A stretch of DNA of 64,000 nucleotides. Source: Rhizobium rosettiformans. Its GTDB lineage: Bacteria > Pseudomonadota > Alphaproteobacteria > Rhizobiales > Rhizobiaceae. The notes beneath the pieces are model-generated. The model made no database searches, was not told where the DNA came from, and worked only from the letters and a program-made list of their open reading frames with translations. Location: the NCBI RefSeq assembly GCF_016806065.1, contig NZ_CP032405.1:3624001-3688000 (forward strand), written 5' to 3'. The position numbers were made by a program, and so were the translations under genes. Positions 26,323-35,937 of this stretch are shown piece after piece (the stretch's first letter is position 1; the number at the start of each line of letters is the position of its first letter).

Positions 26323-27930
26323 TCACGCGCGCCGATAGACGAACCGCTCGAAATCGGCTGGGCGACCCTGCCCCGTGATGTCGAAACAGAACATGCCGGC
26401 AAAGGCGCCGGTGAACGAGCCGTGTTCACCGAAGCCGCCTTCGTCGGAGACAACGCCGGCGTCGAGGACGGGGCCGATGGACTGCCACGCGCCTTCGCCT
26501 GCGACCCGCCAGAAGAATTGCAGGTCGTTGTCGGTGATCTCCATGGCGAGATCGATGGCGCCGTCTGGGATCGATTGGCCCATGCCGATTGGGAAAGTAA
26601 GATTGCCGGAGGGATAATCGCCGGGGCAGGACAGGATGATCAGCGAGCGGCCGAGCTTTTCGTCGATGGACACACCCAGCGCGTGGAATTTATAGCGATT
26701 GTAGTAATGGGTGAGGCCCGCGACCTGCTGATAGGTTTCGGGCTTAAATTCAAGACGTGTCTCGGCGCGGAAGCGGTGTTGCTCCTGGCGACGGGCGACC
26801 AGCGACTGTTCGAACCAGGAGCCGATGCTTTCGCGACCGAAGAGGCGCAAGCGCCCTGCCCTCTCGGTCAGGCTGAACAGGCGCTCGGGATGCGGCGTTC
26901 GCAGCCACTGGAATTCTTTCGGTAAGTCCGCGCTGTCGAAGGTTCTCACAATCTCGACCGGCTCCTCGCGTTTGACGGCACCATGAGGTGCCGGCACCTC
27001 GACATCAGGCACAACGCCGCCCTGTTCGAGATAGAGCCAGCCGTCTTCCTTCCAGACGCATTTCTGTAAGGCTGTTTCGCGGCCGAGCGTGCAGCGGCGC
27101 TTCGGGCCCATCGGGCGACCGCAGAGATGGGTGTGATAGGCCTCTCCGTCAGCCGTCTCGACATACTGGCCGTGACCGGCGCGCTGCAACACGGCGTCCG
27201 GGGCATCCTTCGAGGTGATGAGATGCGTGTTCGGATGCATCTCGTAGGGGCCGTCGATCGCGCGGGAGCGCGCCATCGTGACGACATGGTCGTAGCCGGT
27301 GCCGCCCTCGGCGGTCGTCAGGTAATAACAACCATTGCGCTTGAAGAGATGCGGGCCTTCGACCAAGCCCTGTTTGCTGCCCTCGAAAATGTTCTTGATC
27401 GGGCCGGTGAGCTTTTGCGTCTTCGGGTCCCATTCCTGAAGCAGGATACCGTCGAATTTCGCATGGCCGATGGTGTTGCGCGCCTCGGGGCGGTGGTTCC
27501 ACTGCATGTTCAAGAACCACTTCCGGCCGTCATCGTCATGGAAGAGCGAGGGGTCGAAGCCGGACGAATTGACATAGATCGGGTCGGACCAGGGGCCTTC
27601 GATCGCGGGGGCCGTAACGATGTAATTATGCGCGTCCTTGAACGAGCCTTCGAAGCGTTTGACGTCGGTATAGACGAGCCAAAAGAGGCCGTCGGCATAA
27701 GACAGGCACGGCGCCCAGACGCCGCAGCTGTCAGGATTACCGCGCATGTCGAGCTGGCTGGCGCGGTTGAGCGGGCGGCAGACGAGCCCCCAGGTCGCGA
27801 GGTCGCGCGAGTGATGGATCTGCACGCCGGGATACCATTCGAAGGTGGAAGTCGCGATGTAGTAATCGTCGCCCACGCGGCAGATCGACGGATCCGGATT
27901 AAAGCCCGGCAGGATGGGGTTGATGATCAT
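26323..27930 (-). CDS. Glycoside hydrolase family 43 (beta-xylosidase-like)
   Basis: 535 aa from the ATG at 27930 (GGAGGAG upstream). The five-bladed beta-propeller starts INPILPGFNPDPSICRVGDD, with the general-base Asp in PDPS. The pKa-modulating Asp lies in SSGFDPSLFHDDDG, and the general-acid Glu in GLVEGPHLFKRNG. The C-terminal beta-sandwich (about 340-535) is typical of the larger beta-xylosidase/arabinofuranosidase members. No signal peptide, so it acts on imported oligosaccharides. It is the distal gene of the sugar locus, separated by repeats from the aldo-keto reductase gene. Confidence 0.9.
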   Translation of the reverse strand: MIINPILPGFNPDPSICRVGDDYYIATSTFEWYPGVQIHHSRDLATWGLVCRPLNRASQLDMRGNPDSCGVWAPCLSYADGLFWLVYTDVKRFEGSFKDAHNYIVTAPAIEGPWSDPIYVNSSGFDPSLFHDDDGRKWFLNMQWNHRPEARNTIGHAKFDGILLQEWDPKTQKLTGPIKNIFEGSKQGLVEGPHLFKRNGCYYLTTAEGGTGYDHVVTMARSRAIDGPYEMHPNTHLITSKDAPDAVLQRAGHGQYVETADGEAYHTHLCGRPMGPKRRCTLGRETALQKCVWKEDGWLYLEQGGVVPDVEVPAPHGAVKREEPVEIVRTFDSADLPKEFQWLRTPHPERLFSLTERAGRLRLFGRESIGSWFEQSLVARRQEQHRFRAETRLEFKPETYQQVAGLTHYYNRYKFHALGVSIDEKLGRSLIILSCPGDYPSGNLTFPIGMGQSIPDGAIDLAMEITDNDLQFFWRVAGEGAWQSIGPVLDAGVVSDEGGFGEHGSFTGAFAGMFCFDITGQGRPADFERFVYRRA

Positions 27931-27949
27931 GGCGTGTTTTCTCCTCCGC

Positions 27950-28045
27950 AATTACCTCTCCCCCTGCGGGAGAGGAAGAAAAATCAAAGTCTTAGCTGAA
28001 GGCTCAAGCCCTAGATTTTTCAGGAGAGGGATTACCTGACTGACA
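27950..28045. repeat. RIME-like palindromic repeat
   Basis: Outer arms acctctccccctgc and aggagagggatta; inner dyads aaaaatcaaagtcttagct and the counterpart ending in gatttttc. It is upstream of the GH43 gene. Confidence 0.7.
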
Positions 28046-28172
28046 AACCCCTCTCTTGGGATTTCTAGCACTTAGCTGACGCTAAGCTGCTGAAATCCCG
28101 TTCTCCCCCGCAAGGGAGAAGATCCCTCTCTGGCCGCTGTGCCCACCTCCCCCTCAAGGGGAGGGTCTTCCT
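28046..28172. repeat. RIME-like palindromic repeat
   Basis: Second element beside the previous one: gggatttctagcacttagct pairs with the agctgctgaaatccc side, followed by arms built from ctcccccgcaagggag and cctccccctcaaggggagg. Confidence 0.7.
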
Positions 28173-28174
28173 CT

Positions 28175-29227
28175 TTACTTCTTCTTCCGCGGCGGGCCCT
28201 TGCGCTCAGCAGAGGCCGCCCAGATGTTGATGTCGGCGTCCTTGGCGAAGACGTCGATTTCGGCCAGTTCTTCCGTCGTAAAGTCCGGCGTCTCGATGGC
28301 CTTGACGCAATCCTCCACCTGCGAGGGCTTCGACGCGCCAATCAGCGCTGTGGTGATGCGCTTGCCGCGCAGGACCCAGGAGAGCGCCATCTGCGCCAGC
28401 GTCTGGCCGCGCTTTTCGGCGATTTTGTTCAAGCCCCGGATGTTTTCGAGATTGCGTTCGCTGAGGAAGCCCGGGTCGAGCGACTTGTCCTGCGTCGCGC
28501 GGGTGCCTTCCGGAATACCGTTCAGGTATTTCGAGGTCAGCATGCCCTGGGCGAGTGGCGAGAAGACGATGGAGCCGACGCCGAGCTCTTCCAGCGTGTC
28601 GATCAGGCCGTCTTCCTCGATCCAGCGATTGATCATCGAATAGCTGGGCTGGTGGATGAGGAGCGGCGTTCCCAGGCTCTTGAGGATATCGTAGGCTTCG
28701 CGGGTACGCTTGGAGTTGTAGGAGGAAATGCCGACATACTGCGCCCTGCCAGAGCGGACGATGTGGTCGAGCGCGCCGCAGGTTTCCTCGAGCGGCGTGT
28801 CGGGATCGAAGCGGTGCGAATAGAAGATGTCGACATAATCGAGACCCATGCGCTTCAGGCTCTGATCGCAGGACGCGATCAGATATTTGCGGCTGCCCCA
28901 TTCGCCGTAAGGACCGGGCCACATGTTGTAGCCGGCCTTGGACGAGATGATCAGCTCGTCGCGGTAACCCCGGAAATCGGTCTTGAGGATTTCGCCGAAC
29001 GCTTCTTCGGCAGAGCCGGCCGGCGGGCCGTAATTGTTGGCGAGGTCGAAATGGGTGATGCCGAGGTCGAAAGCCCTACGGCAGATCGCCTGCTTGGTGG
29101 AATGCGGCGTGTCACTGCCGAAATTGTGCCAGAGGCCGAGCGAGATCGCCGGCAGCTTCAGCCCGCTCTTGCCGCAGCGATTGTAGGTCATCCGCTCATA
29201 GCGGTTTTCGGCGGGGGTATAGGTCAT
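28175..29227 (-). CDS. Aldo/keto reductase (YghZ/MgrA-like)
   Basis: 350 aa from the ATG at 29227 (gggagag upstream). The catalytic tetrad is visible: Asp and Tyr in HFDLANNYGPPAGSAEE, Lys in IISSKAGYNMWPGPYG, and His in YSHRFDPD. The sequence MTYNRCGKSGLKLPAISLGL plus the GPYGEWGSRKYL stretch places it with L-glyceraldehyde-3-phosphate reductases. In this locus it may reduce a sugar aldehyde. The C-terminal tail is Lys-rich. It lies downstream of the oxidoreductase gene, with repeats between. Confidence 0.9.
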   Translation of the reverse strand: MTYTPAENRYERMTYNRCGKSGLKLPAISLGLWHNFGSDTPHSTKQAICRRAFDLGITHFDLANNYGPPAGSAEEAFGEILKTDFRGYRDELIISSKAGYNMWPGPYGEWGSRKYLIASCDQSLKRMGLDYVDIFYSHRFDPDTPLEETCGALDHIVRSGRAQYVGISSYNSKRTREAYDILKSLGTPLLIHQPSYSMINRWIEEDGLIDTLEELGVGSIVFSPLAQGMLTSKYLNGIPEGTRATQDKSLDPGFLSERNLENIRGLNKIAEKRGQTLAQMALSWVLRGKRITTALIGASKPSQVEDCVKAIETPDFTTEELAEIDVFAKDADINIWAASAERKGPPRKKK

Positions 29228-29261
29228 GGATGGTTCTCTCCCAGATGCAGACGATTCATAC

Positions 29262-29388
29262 TCGCCCCTCATCCCCCTGCCGGGACCTTCTCCCCGCAAG
29301 CGGGGAGAAGGTGGCAAGACGCCGGCCAAACCGGCCTTCTCCCCGTTTACGGGGAGAAGGTGGCGGCAGCCGGATGAGGGGCAGAACT
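29262..29388. repeat. Pair of palindromic repeats
   Basis: Two hairpins, ccttctccccgcaagcggggagaagg and a near-copy around ccgtttacgg, are bracketed by cccctcatccccctgccgg and the reverse pattern ccggatgagggg. A classic rhizobial mosaic element between two genes of the sugar locus. Confidence 0.8.
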
Positions 29389-29393
29389 CACCC

Positions 29394-30527
29394 TTATCTA
29401 AGCAGAGCCTGCGCTTCGTCGATACCCAGGGCAGCCGGTTGAGTGCAGGTTGTCGACAAGGTAACGAATTCTCCCGTCTCGCCGGACTTGAGGATCGACA
29501 CCATGACATCGACGCCGTGCAGGGTTCGGTCGAGCGAGCAGCGGGCATCGCGGCCTTCGAGGATCGCGACTGCCATGTCGGCAAGACCCGCCGTGCGGTA
29601 GTTGGCGCGCGGGCCTTGCGGGCTTTCTTGGTTGTTGCGACCGAAGGGATGATCCCAGGCCTCGAGCGGCTGGATGTTCTTGTCGCGACCGGAGGCCTCC
29701 ACGACCCCGCCGAAGAAGTTCGGATCGGGCACATAGAGCGAGCCATCGGTGCCGTAGAGTTCCATATTGGCGTGGCGGTGGCTCCAGACGTCCCAGCTGG
29801 CGGACAGCGTGATCGTGGCGCCATTCTGGAATTCCAAGAGCGCATGAATGTTGGTGGGGGTCTTGACCGGGATCGTCTCACCATTGCGCGGCTGGCTGGT
29901 GATCGTGCGGGTCTCGTTGGCCATCGAGGTCAGGGCAGCCACCCGCTTTACAGGACCGATCAGGTTGATCAGGTTGGCGATGTAGTAAGGGCCGAGGTCC
30001 AGGACCGGGCCGCCGCCGGGCAGGAAGAAGAAGTCCGGGTTCGGGTGCCACATCTCCATGCCGGGGCTCATCACATGGCAGGTGCCCGACGTGACGCGGC
30101 CGATACCGCCCTTGTCGATATAGGCGCGCGCCAGCTGGTGTGCTCCGCCAAGGAAGGTGTCTGGTGCGCAGCCGACCGACAGGCCCTTGGCCTTGGCAAT
30201 CGTGCGCAGGTCTTCGCCCTGTTCGAGCGAGAGAACCAGCGGCTTTTCCGAATAGACGTGTTTGCCGGCTTCGAGGATGCGCTTGGAGACCGGGTAATGC
30301 GCATCCGGGATCGTCAGGTTGACGACGATATCGACCTCGGGATTGGCGAGAAGCTCGTCAATGGTCTGCGCCTTCACGCCGTATTCTTCGGCACGCAGCT
30401 GCGCCGCACTCATATTGATGTCGGCGCAAGCGACGACCTTCAGACCGCGAAACAGCGGCGCCAGCGAAAAGTAGGTGGTGGAAATATTGCCGCATCCGAT
30501 GATGCCGACGCCGAGTTCGCGTGCCAT
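29394..30527 (-). CDS. Gfo/Idh/MocA family oxidoreductase
   Basis: 377 aa. The Rossmann NAD(P) motif is at the N-terminus (VGIIGCGNISTTY), and the family signature EKPLVLS is near residue 95. A beta-sheet C-terminal domain carries GGGPVLDLGPYYIANLINL, with the catalytic His/Asp region around it. Substrates in this family are sugars, inositols or their phosphates. Its position between a sugar isomerase and an aldo-keto reductase suggests it oxidises the monosaccharide released by the glycosidases. Confidence 0.9.
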   Translation of the reverse strand: MARELGVGIIGCGNISTTYFSLAPLFRGLKVVACADINMSAAQLRAEEYGVKAQTIDELLANPEVDIVVNLTIPDAHYPVSKRILEAGKHVYSEKPLVLSLEQGEDLRTIAKAKGLSVGCAPDTFLGGAHQLARAYIDKGGIGRVTSGTCHVMSPGMEMWHPNPDFFFLPGGGPVLDLGPYYIANLINLIGPVKRVAALTSMANETRTITSQPRNGETIPVKTPTNIHALLEFQNGATITLSASWDVWSHRHANMELYGTDGSLYVPDPNFFGGVVEASGRDKNIQPLEAWDHPFGRNNQESPQGPRANYRTAGLADMAVAILEGRDARCSLDRTLHGVDVMVSILKSGETGEFVTLSTTCTQPAALGIDEAQALLR

Positions 30528-30555
30528 GGGAAATGTCCTGCTTGCTGCGATGAGT

Positions 30556-31317
30556 TCAATAGGTGTTGAAGGAGGCGATCGAGCGGGTGATCAGCCGGTC
30601 GATATCCTTCGGATTGTCGTGTTCGACGACGAAATGCTTGACGCTTGTGCTCTTCAGCGCCGCGATCAGGCCCTTCCAGTCGACTGTGCCATGGCCAACA
30701 TCGGCCCAGCCGTCTTCGTCTGTATTCTCGCCAGCCGGAGCGATATCCTTCACGTGGACGGCACTGATGCGCTTGCCGTAGCTTTCGATCCAGGCGAAGG
30801 GATCAGCCTTGCCGCGGATGACCCAGGCGATATCGGCTTCCCAGTCGAGCTCGGGACCGCCGGCGAAGATCTGCTCCTGCGGGGTCGATCCATCCGCCAA
30901 TGCCACGAATTCGAAGTCGTGATTGTGCCAGCCGAAGATGAGCCCGGCATCGCGCAGCGGCTTGCCGGCGGACTGGAGGCGCTGACCGAAAGCGAACCAG
31001 CCGCTCGCATCCGTTGGGCGCTGATCGGGCATAAGATAGGGGCAGTAAACCGCCTCGATGCCGAGCGTCTTGGCGATCTTGAGCACGCGAGCCGGATCGT
31101 TCTCGATCATGTCGAGGCCGAAATGCGCGGTCGGCATGGTCAAGGCGTTGTCATCGAGCTCCTTGCGGAAGGCATCGAGCTCACCATCGGCGAGCGAAGC
31201 GTAGAGGGCGCCGTAACCCTCAACTTCACTGTAACCAGCGGCCTGGAGCTTCGGATAGATGCCGCTGAAGGGCTGGAAATTGCGGGCGCTGTAAAGCTGA
31301 AAGCCGAGTTTGGTCAT
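30556..31317 (-). CDS. Sugar phosphate isomerase/epimerase (xylose isomerase-like TIM barrel)
   Basis: 253 aa AP-endonuclease-2-type TIM barrel. Metal-binding positions appear in FGWHNHDFEFV, LDWEADIAWVIRG and HVKDIAPAG. It probably interconverts or epimerises a keto-sugar derived from the imported oligosaccharide. It lies 28 bases upstream of the oxidoreductase gene and is surely co-transcribed. The exact substrate cannot be read from the sequence. Confidence 0.85.
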   Translation of the reverse strand: MTKLGFQLYSARNFQPFSGIYPKLQAAGYSEVEGYGALYASLADGELDAFRKELDDNALTMPTAHFGLDMIENDPARVLKIAKTLGIEAVYCPYLMPDQRPTDASGWFAFGQRLQSAGKPLRDAGLIFGWHNHDFEFVALADGSTPQEQIFAGGPELDWEADIAWVIRGKADPFAWIESYGKRISAVHVKDIAPAGENTDEDGWADVGHGTVDWKGLIAALKSTSVKHFVVEHDNPKDIDRLITRSIASFNTY

Positions 31318-31376
31318 GGTAGTCTCCTCCTCGTTTGGTCCTGGATCGGGCGCCCAGGGCCTTGGTATAATGGCTG

Positions 31377-33836
31377 TCAGTCCGCCGACTGGCAGGTGTA
31401 GAGATCGTAGATCCGGAAATTCGGTACGGTGCCGGCGGGCAGAGCGGTCTCGGGCGTGAAGACGATGCGGCGGCTCTCGCCGGCCGAAAGGTCGAAGGCG
31501 TTGTCGGAATAGCGACCGGCAGTCGCGCTTTCGAGCATGACGAAGAGTGCAAGCCCATGCGCTGTGACCGTGATTTCGAAGCCACCGTTTGCGGTCGGGG
31601 TGACCGTCGTTTCAAGCCGTGACGGTTCGAGATCGAGCGCCTTGTAGGTGCCGTGGACGAAATGCCCCTCCCCGCTCATGCCGTTGGAGGCGATGAAGCT
31701 CCAGGCGAGCAGGCCGTCGGCCGGGATCTCGGTGGAATCGAGCGTGACCAGCAGGTCGGCGGCATCCGGGCCGCAATCGCCCTGCACGCTTTTCAGCGGC
31801 ATGCGCTCACCCGACAGCGTCAGCACGAAGAGATTGGCGTCGATGGTGACCGTATCGAGCGTGTCGTTGACCATGGAGAGCGCAATGCTGCTGCCATCCT
31901 CGGACGGAATGGCAGCAACCGCTACCGGCTGGAAGAAGTGGCGCACCATGTAATGCATCGCCTTCCAGCTGCCGCCGTAGTCAAGGCTGGAGCAGGAGGC
32001 GACCGGCCAGGTGTCGTTGAGTTGCCAGTAGATCGTGCCCATGCAATGCGGCTTCAGCGACCGCCAGTATTCAACCGCGGTCTTGATCGCCAACCCCTGC
32101 TGGATCTGGCTCAGATAGACGAAATTGGCGAAATCCTTGGGGAAGCGGAAATAGCGGAACATGGTACCCGCGATCCGCTCATTGCCGCCCGCATTCTTCT
32201 GGTGCAGCTCGATCACGGGCGAGGCGATGTTCATGTCCGCCTTGTCGGCAAAACTCTCGATGACCGGCAGCGAGGTATAGGACTGGAAGCCGAATTCCGA
32301 GCAGAAGCGCGGCTTGACAGTTCGGTAATTATCGAAACTCTTGTTCTCGTGCCAGACCGACCAGTAATGCATGTCGCCGGAACCATCGGCATGCCAGGCA
32401 TCGCCATAGTCGAGATAGCCGGAGGCCGGGCTCGACGGCCACCAGATGCCCTGGGGAAAGGTCTTCTTGACGCCCTGCTCGATGGTGCGATTGAGGCGAT
32501 CATAGGCGACGAGATAGCGGTCGCGGTTGTCGCGGGATTCCGGGAACCAGGTAAGCGCGCCGACGAGCTCATTGTCACCGCACCAGATGACGATCGAGGC
32601 GTGGCTCGACAGGCGCTTGACCTGGTATTCGACCTCGTGGGCGACGTTGTCGAGGAAGTCGTCCGTGCAGGGGTAGAGATTGCAGGCGAACATGAAGTCC
32701 TGCCAGACCATCAACCCGAGCCGGTCGCAGACGTCGTAAAACCAGTCGGCCTCGTAGAAGCCGCCGCCCCAGATGCGGATCATGTTCATATGTGCAGCGA
32801 CGGCGGAATTCAGCAGATCGGTGGTCTTCTCTTCCGAGGAGCGGGAGAACAGCGCATCCGCCGGGATCCAGTTGGCGCCACGGCAGAAGATCTCGCGGCC
32901 GTTGACCTTGAGCGCGAAGCGGCTGCCGGCCTCATCCGGATCGGTGATCAGCTCGACGGTACGAAGGCCGATCTGGCGGGCGACGGTTTCGGTCGGCAGG
33001 TCGACGGTGAGTGTATAGAGCGCCTGCTCACCGGAACCCGCCGGCCACCAGAGGCGCGGGTTTTCGATCTCGAAGACATGCACGACCTTGGTCTCGCCGG
33101 CGGCAATGCCGACGTCCAGGCGCACACGCTCACCGTCGAGGTCGAAATGCACGGGCACGACGGCGGGGTCGATCGAATGGATGGTAGCGGTAACCTTGAG
33201 CTCGACGCGACCATCGGCGTGATGGACCTGCTCGGTCTCCACATGCTCGATGCGGGCGGGGTCGAGCTTCTTTAAGCACAGCGTGCCGTAGATCCCGAGC
33301 GGCGCGATCGCGATGTTCCAGTCCCAGCCGAAATGGCATTGCGGCTTGCGCAGCATATTGCCGTTGGGAATCGGGGAATTCGCGGTCGAATAGGGAATGT
33401 AGAAGGGCTGGCGCGCCTGGCGCTCGGCGCCGGCCGTGATGCTGGAATGGAAGACGATGCGGATGGTGTTTTCGCCCGGCTGCAGCGCCTGGCTCACATC
33501 GGGGCGATAACGGCGGAAGCAGTTGTCGGCAGACAGCACCGGCACATCATTGACGAAGACGACGGCCACCGTATCGAGATAGTCGATGTCGAGATACCAG
33601 CTGCCAGAAATATCAGGGACGACGACCTGACGTTCGATGACCCAGTCGCGCTCGGCGACCCACTGCACGACTTCCTCGTTGCGGCCGAAATAGGGATCGG
33701 GGATCAGGCCTGCGGCATGTAGCGCCGAATGCACATCGCCCGGCAGCGTGATCGCCGCCTGATGGTCGCCGTCGGCGGACGAAAGACGCCATTCGCCGTG
33801 GAGATCGATGGCGCCGGTGTGGGCATTCTGGGTCAT
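31377..33836 (-). CDS. Beta-mannosidase (glycoside hydrolase family 2)
   Basis: 819 aa, the length of bacterial beta-mannosidases. A jelly-roll sugar-binding domain (SWYLDIDYLDTVAVVFVN) is followed by an Ig-like domain, then the TIM barrel. The acid/base Glu is in IVIWCGDNELVGAL and the nucleophile Glu in FCSEFGFQSY. The stretch CRGANWIPADALFSR is typical of GH2 mannosidases. No signal peptide, so it hydrolyses mannosides after uptake by the adjacent ABC transporter. It lies 63 bases after the ATPase gene, with a hairpin between. Confidence 0.93.
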   Translation of the reverse strand: MTQNAHTGAIDLHGEWRLSSADGDHQAAITLPGDVHSALHAAGLIPDPYFGRNEEVVQWVAERDWVIERQVVVPDISGSWYLDIDYLDTVAVVFVNDVPVLSADNCFRRYRPDVSQALQPGENTIRIVFHSSITAGAERQARQPFYIPYSTANSPIPNGNMLRKPQCHFGWDWNIAIAPLGIYGTLCLKKLDPARIEHVETEQVHHADGRVELKVTATIHSIDPAVVPVHFDLDGERVRLDVGIAAGETKVVHVFEIENPRLWWPAGSGEQALYTLTVDLPTETVARQIGLRTVELITDPDEAGSRFALKVNGREIFCRGANWIPADALFSRSSEEKTTDLLNSAVAAHMNMIRIWGGGFYEADWFYDVCDRLGLMVWQDFMFACNLYPCTDDFLDNVAHEVEYQVKRLSSHASIVIWCGDNELVGALTWFPESRDNRDRYLVAYDRLNRTIEQGVKKTFPQGIWWPSSPASGYLDYGDAWHADGSGDMHYWSVWHENKSFDNYRTVKPRFCSEFGFQSYTSLPVIESFADKADMNIASPVIELHQKNAGGNERIAGTMFRYFRFPKDFANFVYLSQIQQGLAIKTAVEYWRSLKPHCMGTIYWQLNDTWPVASCSSLDYGGSWKAMHYMVRHFFQPVAVAAIPSEDGSSIALSMVNDTLDTVTIDANLFVLTLSGERMPLKSVQGDCGPDAADLLVTLDSTEIPADGLLAWSFIASNGMSGEGHFVHGTYKALDLEPSRLETTVTPTANGGFEITVTAHGLALFVMLESATAGRYSDNAFDLSAGESRRIVFTPETALPAGTVPNFRIYDLYTCQSAD

Positions 33837-33852
33837 GACGACAGTCCTGCAG

Positions 33853-33886
33853 AAGAAAAAGGCGCCCCGGTCACAGGCCGGGACGC
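33853..33886 (-). terminator. Hairpin/terminator between transporter and beta-mannosidase genes
   Basis: Arms gcgccccgg (33862-33870) and ccgggacgc (33878-33886), one mismatch, followed on the minus strand by TTTTTCTTC. It probably reduces read-through from the transporter genes into the catabolic genes. Confidence 0.6.
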
Positions 33887-33899
33887 AGGGGGGAACGTG

Positions 33900-34988
33900 T
33901 CAGATGCGCTCTTCGGTCTGCGCATCGAAAAGAGAGGCAACTTCCATGTCAAAGCCGAGGCGAACCTTGGCGCCCGGCGCATAACGACGGGTGCCGCCGA
34001 TGCGGACCGACATTGTGTGGCCGGCATGTTTGAGCCAGAGCAGGTTGTCGGCGCCCATCGGCTCCTCGATGTCGACGACGGCCTCGTGCAACTCGCCGAT
34101 ACCAGCCTCTTCATCGACCTTGATATGCTCCGGACGCACGCCGAGGATGACCTTGCGGCCACCCGTCAGCGGCTCCTCCGAGCGATATCCCTTCATCGAG
34201 AAGAGAACGTCATGGGTGCGGAAGAAGACCTCGCCGCCTTCGTTGACGAGGTCGCCATGCAAGAAGTTCATCGACGGAGAACCGATGAAGCCGGCAACGA
34301 AGAGGTTTCGCGGCTGGTTGTAGATCGTATTCGGATCCGCGAGCTGCTGGATGACGCCGCTCTTCATGATCGCGATACGGTCGGCAAGCGTCAGCGCCTC
34401 GATCTGGTCGTGCGTTACGTAGATCATCGTGTTTTTGAGGCTGTGGTGCAGGCGCTTGATCTCGACGCGTAGCTCCGAGCGCAGCTTGGCGTCGAGGTTG
34501 GAAAGCGGCTCGTCGAACAGGAAGACGTCGACGTCGCGCACCAGGGCACGACCGATCGCCACACGCTGACGCTGACCACCGGACAATGCCGACGGCTTGC
34601 GGTCGAGCAGAGGCCCGATCTGCAGGATGTCGGCAGCGCGCTGGACGCGCTTTTCGATCTCGTCCTTCGGCATCTTGGCAACCTGCAGGCCGAAGGAGAG
34701 GTTCTTCTTCACCGACATCTGCGGGTAGAGCGCGTAGGACTGGAACACCATGCCGATGCCGCGGTCCTTGGGCTCTTCCCAGGTGACGTTCTTGCCCTTG
34801 ATGAAGATCTGCCCGTCGGTCGGCTCCAGAAGGCCAGCGATGCAGTTCAAAAGCGTGGACTTGCCGCAGCCGGATGAGCCCAGGAGAACGATGAACTCGC
34901 CGTCGACGATGTCGAGATTGAGGTTTTCCAGCACCTTGACGGCGCCGAAGCTCAACGAGAGGTCCTTGATCGATACACTATGCGACAT
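33900..34988 (-). CDS. Sugar ABC transporter ATPase (UgpC/MsmK-like)
   Basis: 362 aa. Walker A is GSSGCGKST, the signature LSGGQRQRVAIGRAL, Walker B VFLFDEPLSNLDAKLR, and the H-loop YVTHDQIEAL. A C-terminal TOBE/OB regulatory domain follows (about 240-360, VILGVRPEHIKV). It powers the CUT1-type importer encoded by the three upstream genes. The start is four bases after the permease stop. Confidence 0.95.
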   Translation of the reverse strand: MSHSVSIKDLSLSFGAVKVLENLNLDIVDGEFIVLLGSSGCGKSTLLNCIAGLLEPTDGQIFIKGKNVTWEEPKDRGIGMVFQSYALYPQMSVKKNLSFGLQVAKMPKDEIEKRVQRAADILQIGPLLDRKPSALSGGQRQRVAIGRALVRDVDVFLFDEPLSNLDAKLRSELRVEIKRLHHSLKNTMIYVTHDQIEALTLADRIAIMKSGVIQQLADPNTIYNQPRNLFVAGFIGSPSMNFLHGDLVNEGGEVFFRTHDVLFSMKGYRSEEPLTGGRKVILGVRPEHIKVDEEAGIGELHEAVVDIEEPMGADNLLWLKHAGHTMSVRIGGTRRYAPGAKVRLGFDMEVASLFDAQTEERI

Positions 34989-34992
34989 GAGC

Positions 34993-35937
34993 TTAACCCT
35001 TGACTGCGCCGGCGGCGATGCCCCGGACGAAGAGGCGTCCGGAAATGAAGTAGACGATGAGCGGCACGGCGCCGGTCAGAAGTGTTGCGGCCATGTTGAC
35101 GTTGTATTCCTTCACGCCCTGGACCGAATTGACGATGTTGTTGAGCTGGACCGTCATCGGGTAATACTCCGGTCTGGTGAAGACCACGCCGAACAGGAAG
35201 TCGTTCCAGATGCCGGTGATCTGCAGGATCATGGCGACGACGAAGATCGGCAGCGACATGGGCAGCATGATCCTCAGATAGATCTGCCAGAACCCTGCCC
35301 CGTCGATGCGGGCGGCCTTAAACAGCTCTTCCGGCAGCGAGGTGAAGTAGTTGCGGAAGAGCAGCGTCAAGATCGGCATGCCGAAGATCGTATGCACGAC
35401 AACGAGGCCGGTCAGCGTACCGTAGATACCGAGTTCGCGCAGCACGATGACGATCGGATAGATCATGACCTGATAGGGAATGAAGGCGCCGATGATCAGG
35501 ATGGTGAAGAACAGTTCCGCACCCTTGAAACGCCAGTTGGCCAGCGCATAGCCGTTGACCGAGGCAATCAGGATCGAGATGAGCGTCGAAGGCACGGTGA
35601 TGCGGACGGAATTCCAGAAGCCGCGGGACAGACCATCACAGTTGAGGCCGGTGCAGGCGGTCGCCCAGGCCTTGACCCAAGGCTCGAAGGTGATCTCCAT
35701 CGGCGGCGAGAAGATATTGCCCAGACGGATCTCCGGCATGCCCTTCAGCGACGTGACGATCATCACGTAGAGCGGGATCAGATAATAGATCGCAAAGAAG
35801 ATCAGCGATCCGTAGAGCATGATATTGCGACCCGAGAAGGTCCGCTTCGGCTTGGCCCCGCGAGGCCCTGACCCGACATGGTCTGACACGGCGTCGAAAC
35901 CGGCAGCAGTGGTGTTGAGAGAACCGGGATTAGCCAC
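34993..35937 (-). CDS. Carbohydrate ABC transporter permease (MalG-like)
   Basis: 314 aa inner-membrane subunit with six hydrophobic segments after an N-terminal cytoplasmic stretch of about 30 residues. The EAA loop that contacts the ATPase reads EELFKAARIDGAGFWQIYLR. The C-terminus GRLFVRGIAAGAVKG is the usual end of MalG-type permeases. It overlaps the partner permease gene by eight bases. Confidence 0.94.
   Translation of the reverse strand: MANPGSLNTTAAGFDAVSDHVGSGPRGAKPKRTFSGRNIMLYGSLIFFAIYYLIPLYVMIVTSLKGMPEIRLGNIFSPPMEITFEPWVKAWATACTGLNCDGLSRGFWNSVRITVPSTLISILIASVNGYALANWRFKGAELFFTILIIGAFIPYQVMIYPIVIVLRELGIYGTLTGLVVVHTIFGMPILTLLFRNYFTSLPEELFKAARIDGAGFWQIYLRIMLPMSLPIFVVAMILQITGIWNDFLFGVVFTRPEYYPMTVQLNNIVNSVQGVKEYNVNMAATLLTGAVPLIVYFISGRLFVRGIAAGAVKG

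Noticed and set aside
31653..33275. 540-codon plus-strand frame opposite beta-mannosidase
   Set aside because: Beta-mannosidase has both catalytic glutamates in the minus frame; the plus frame has no recognisable motif.
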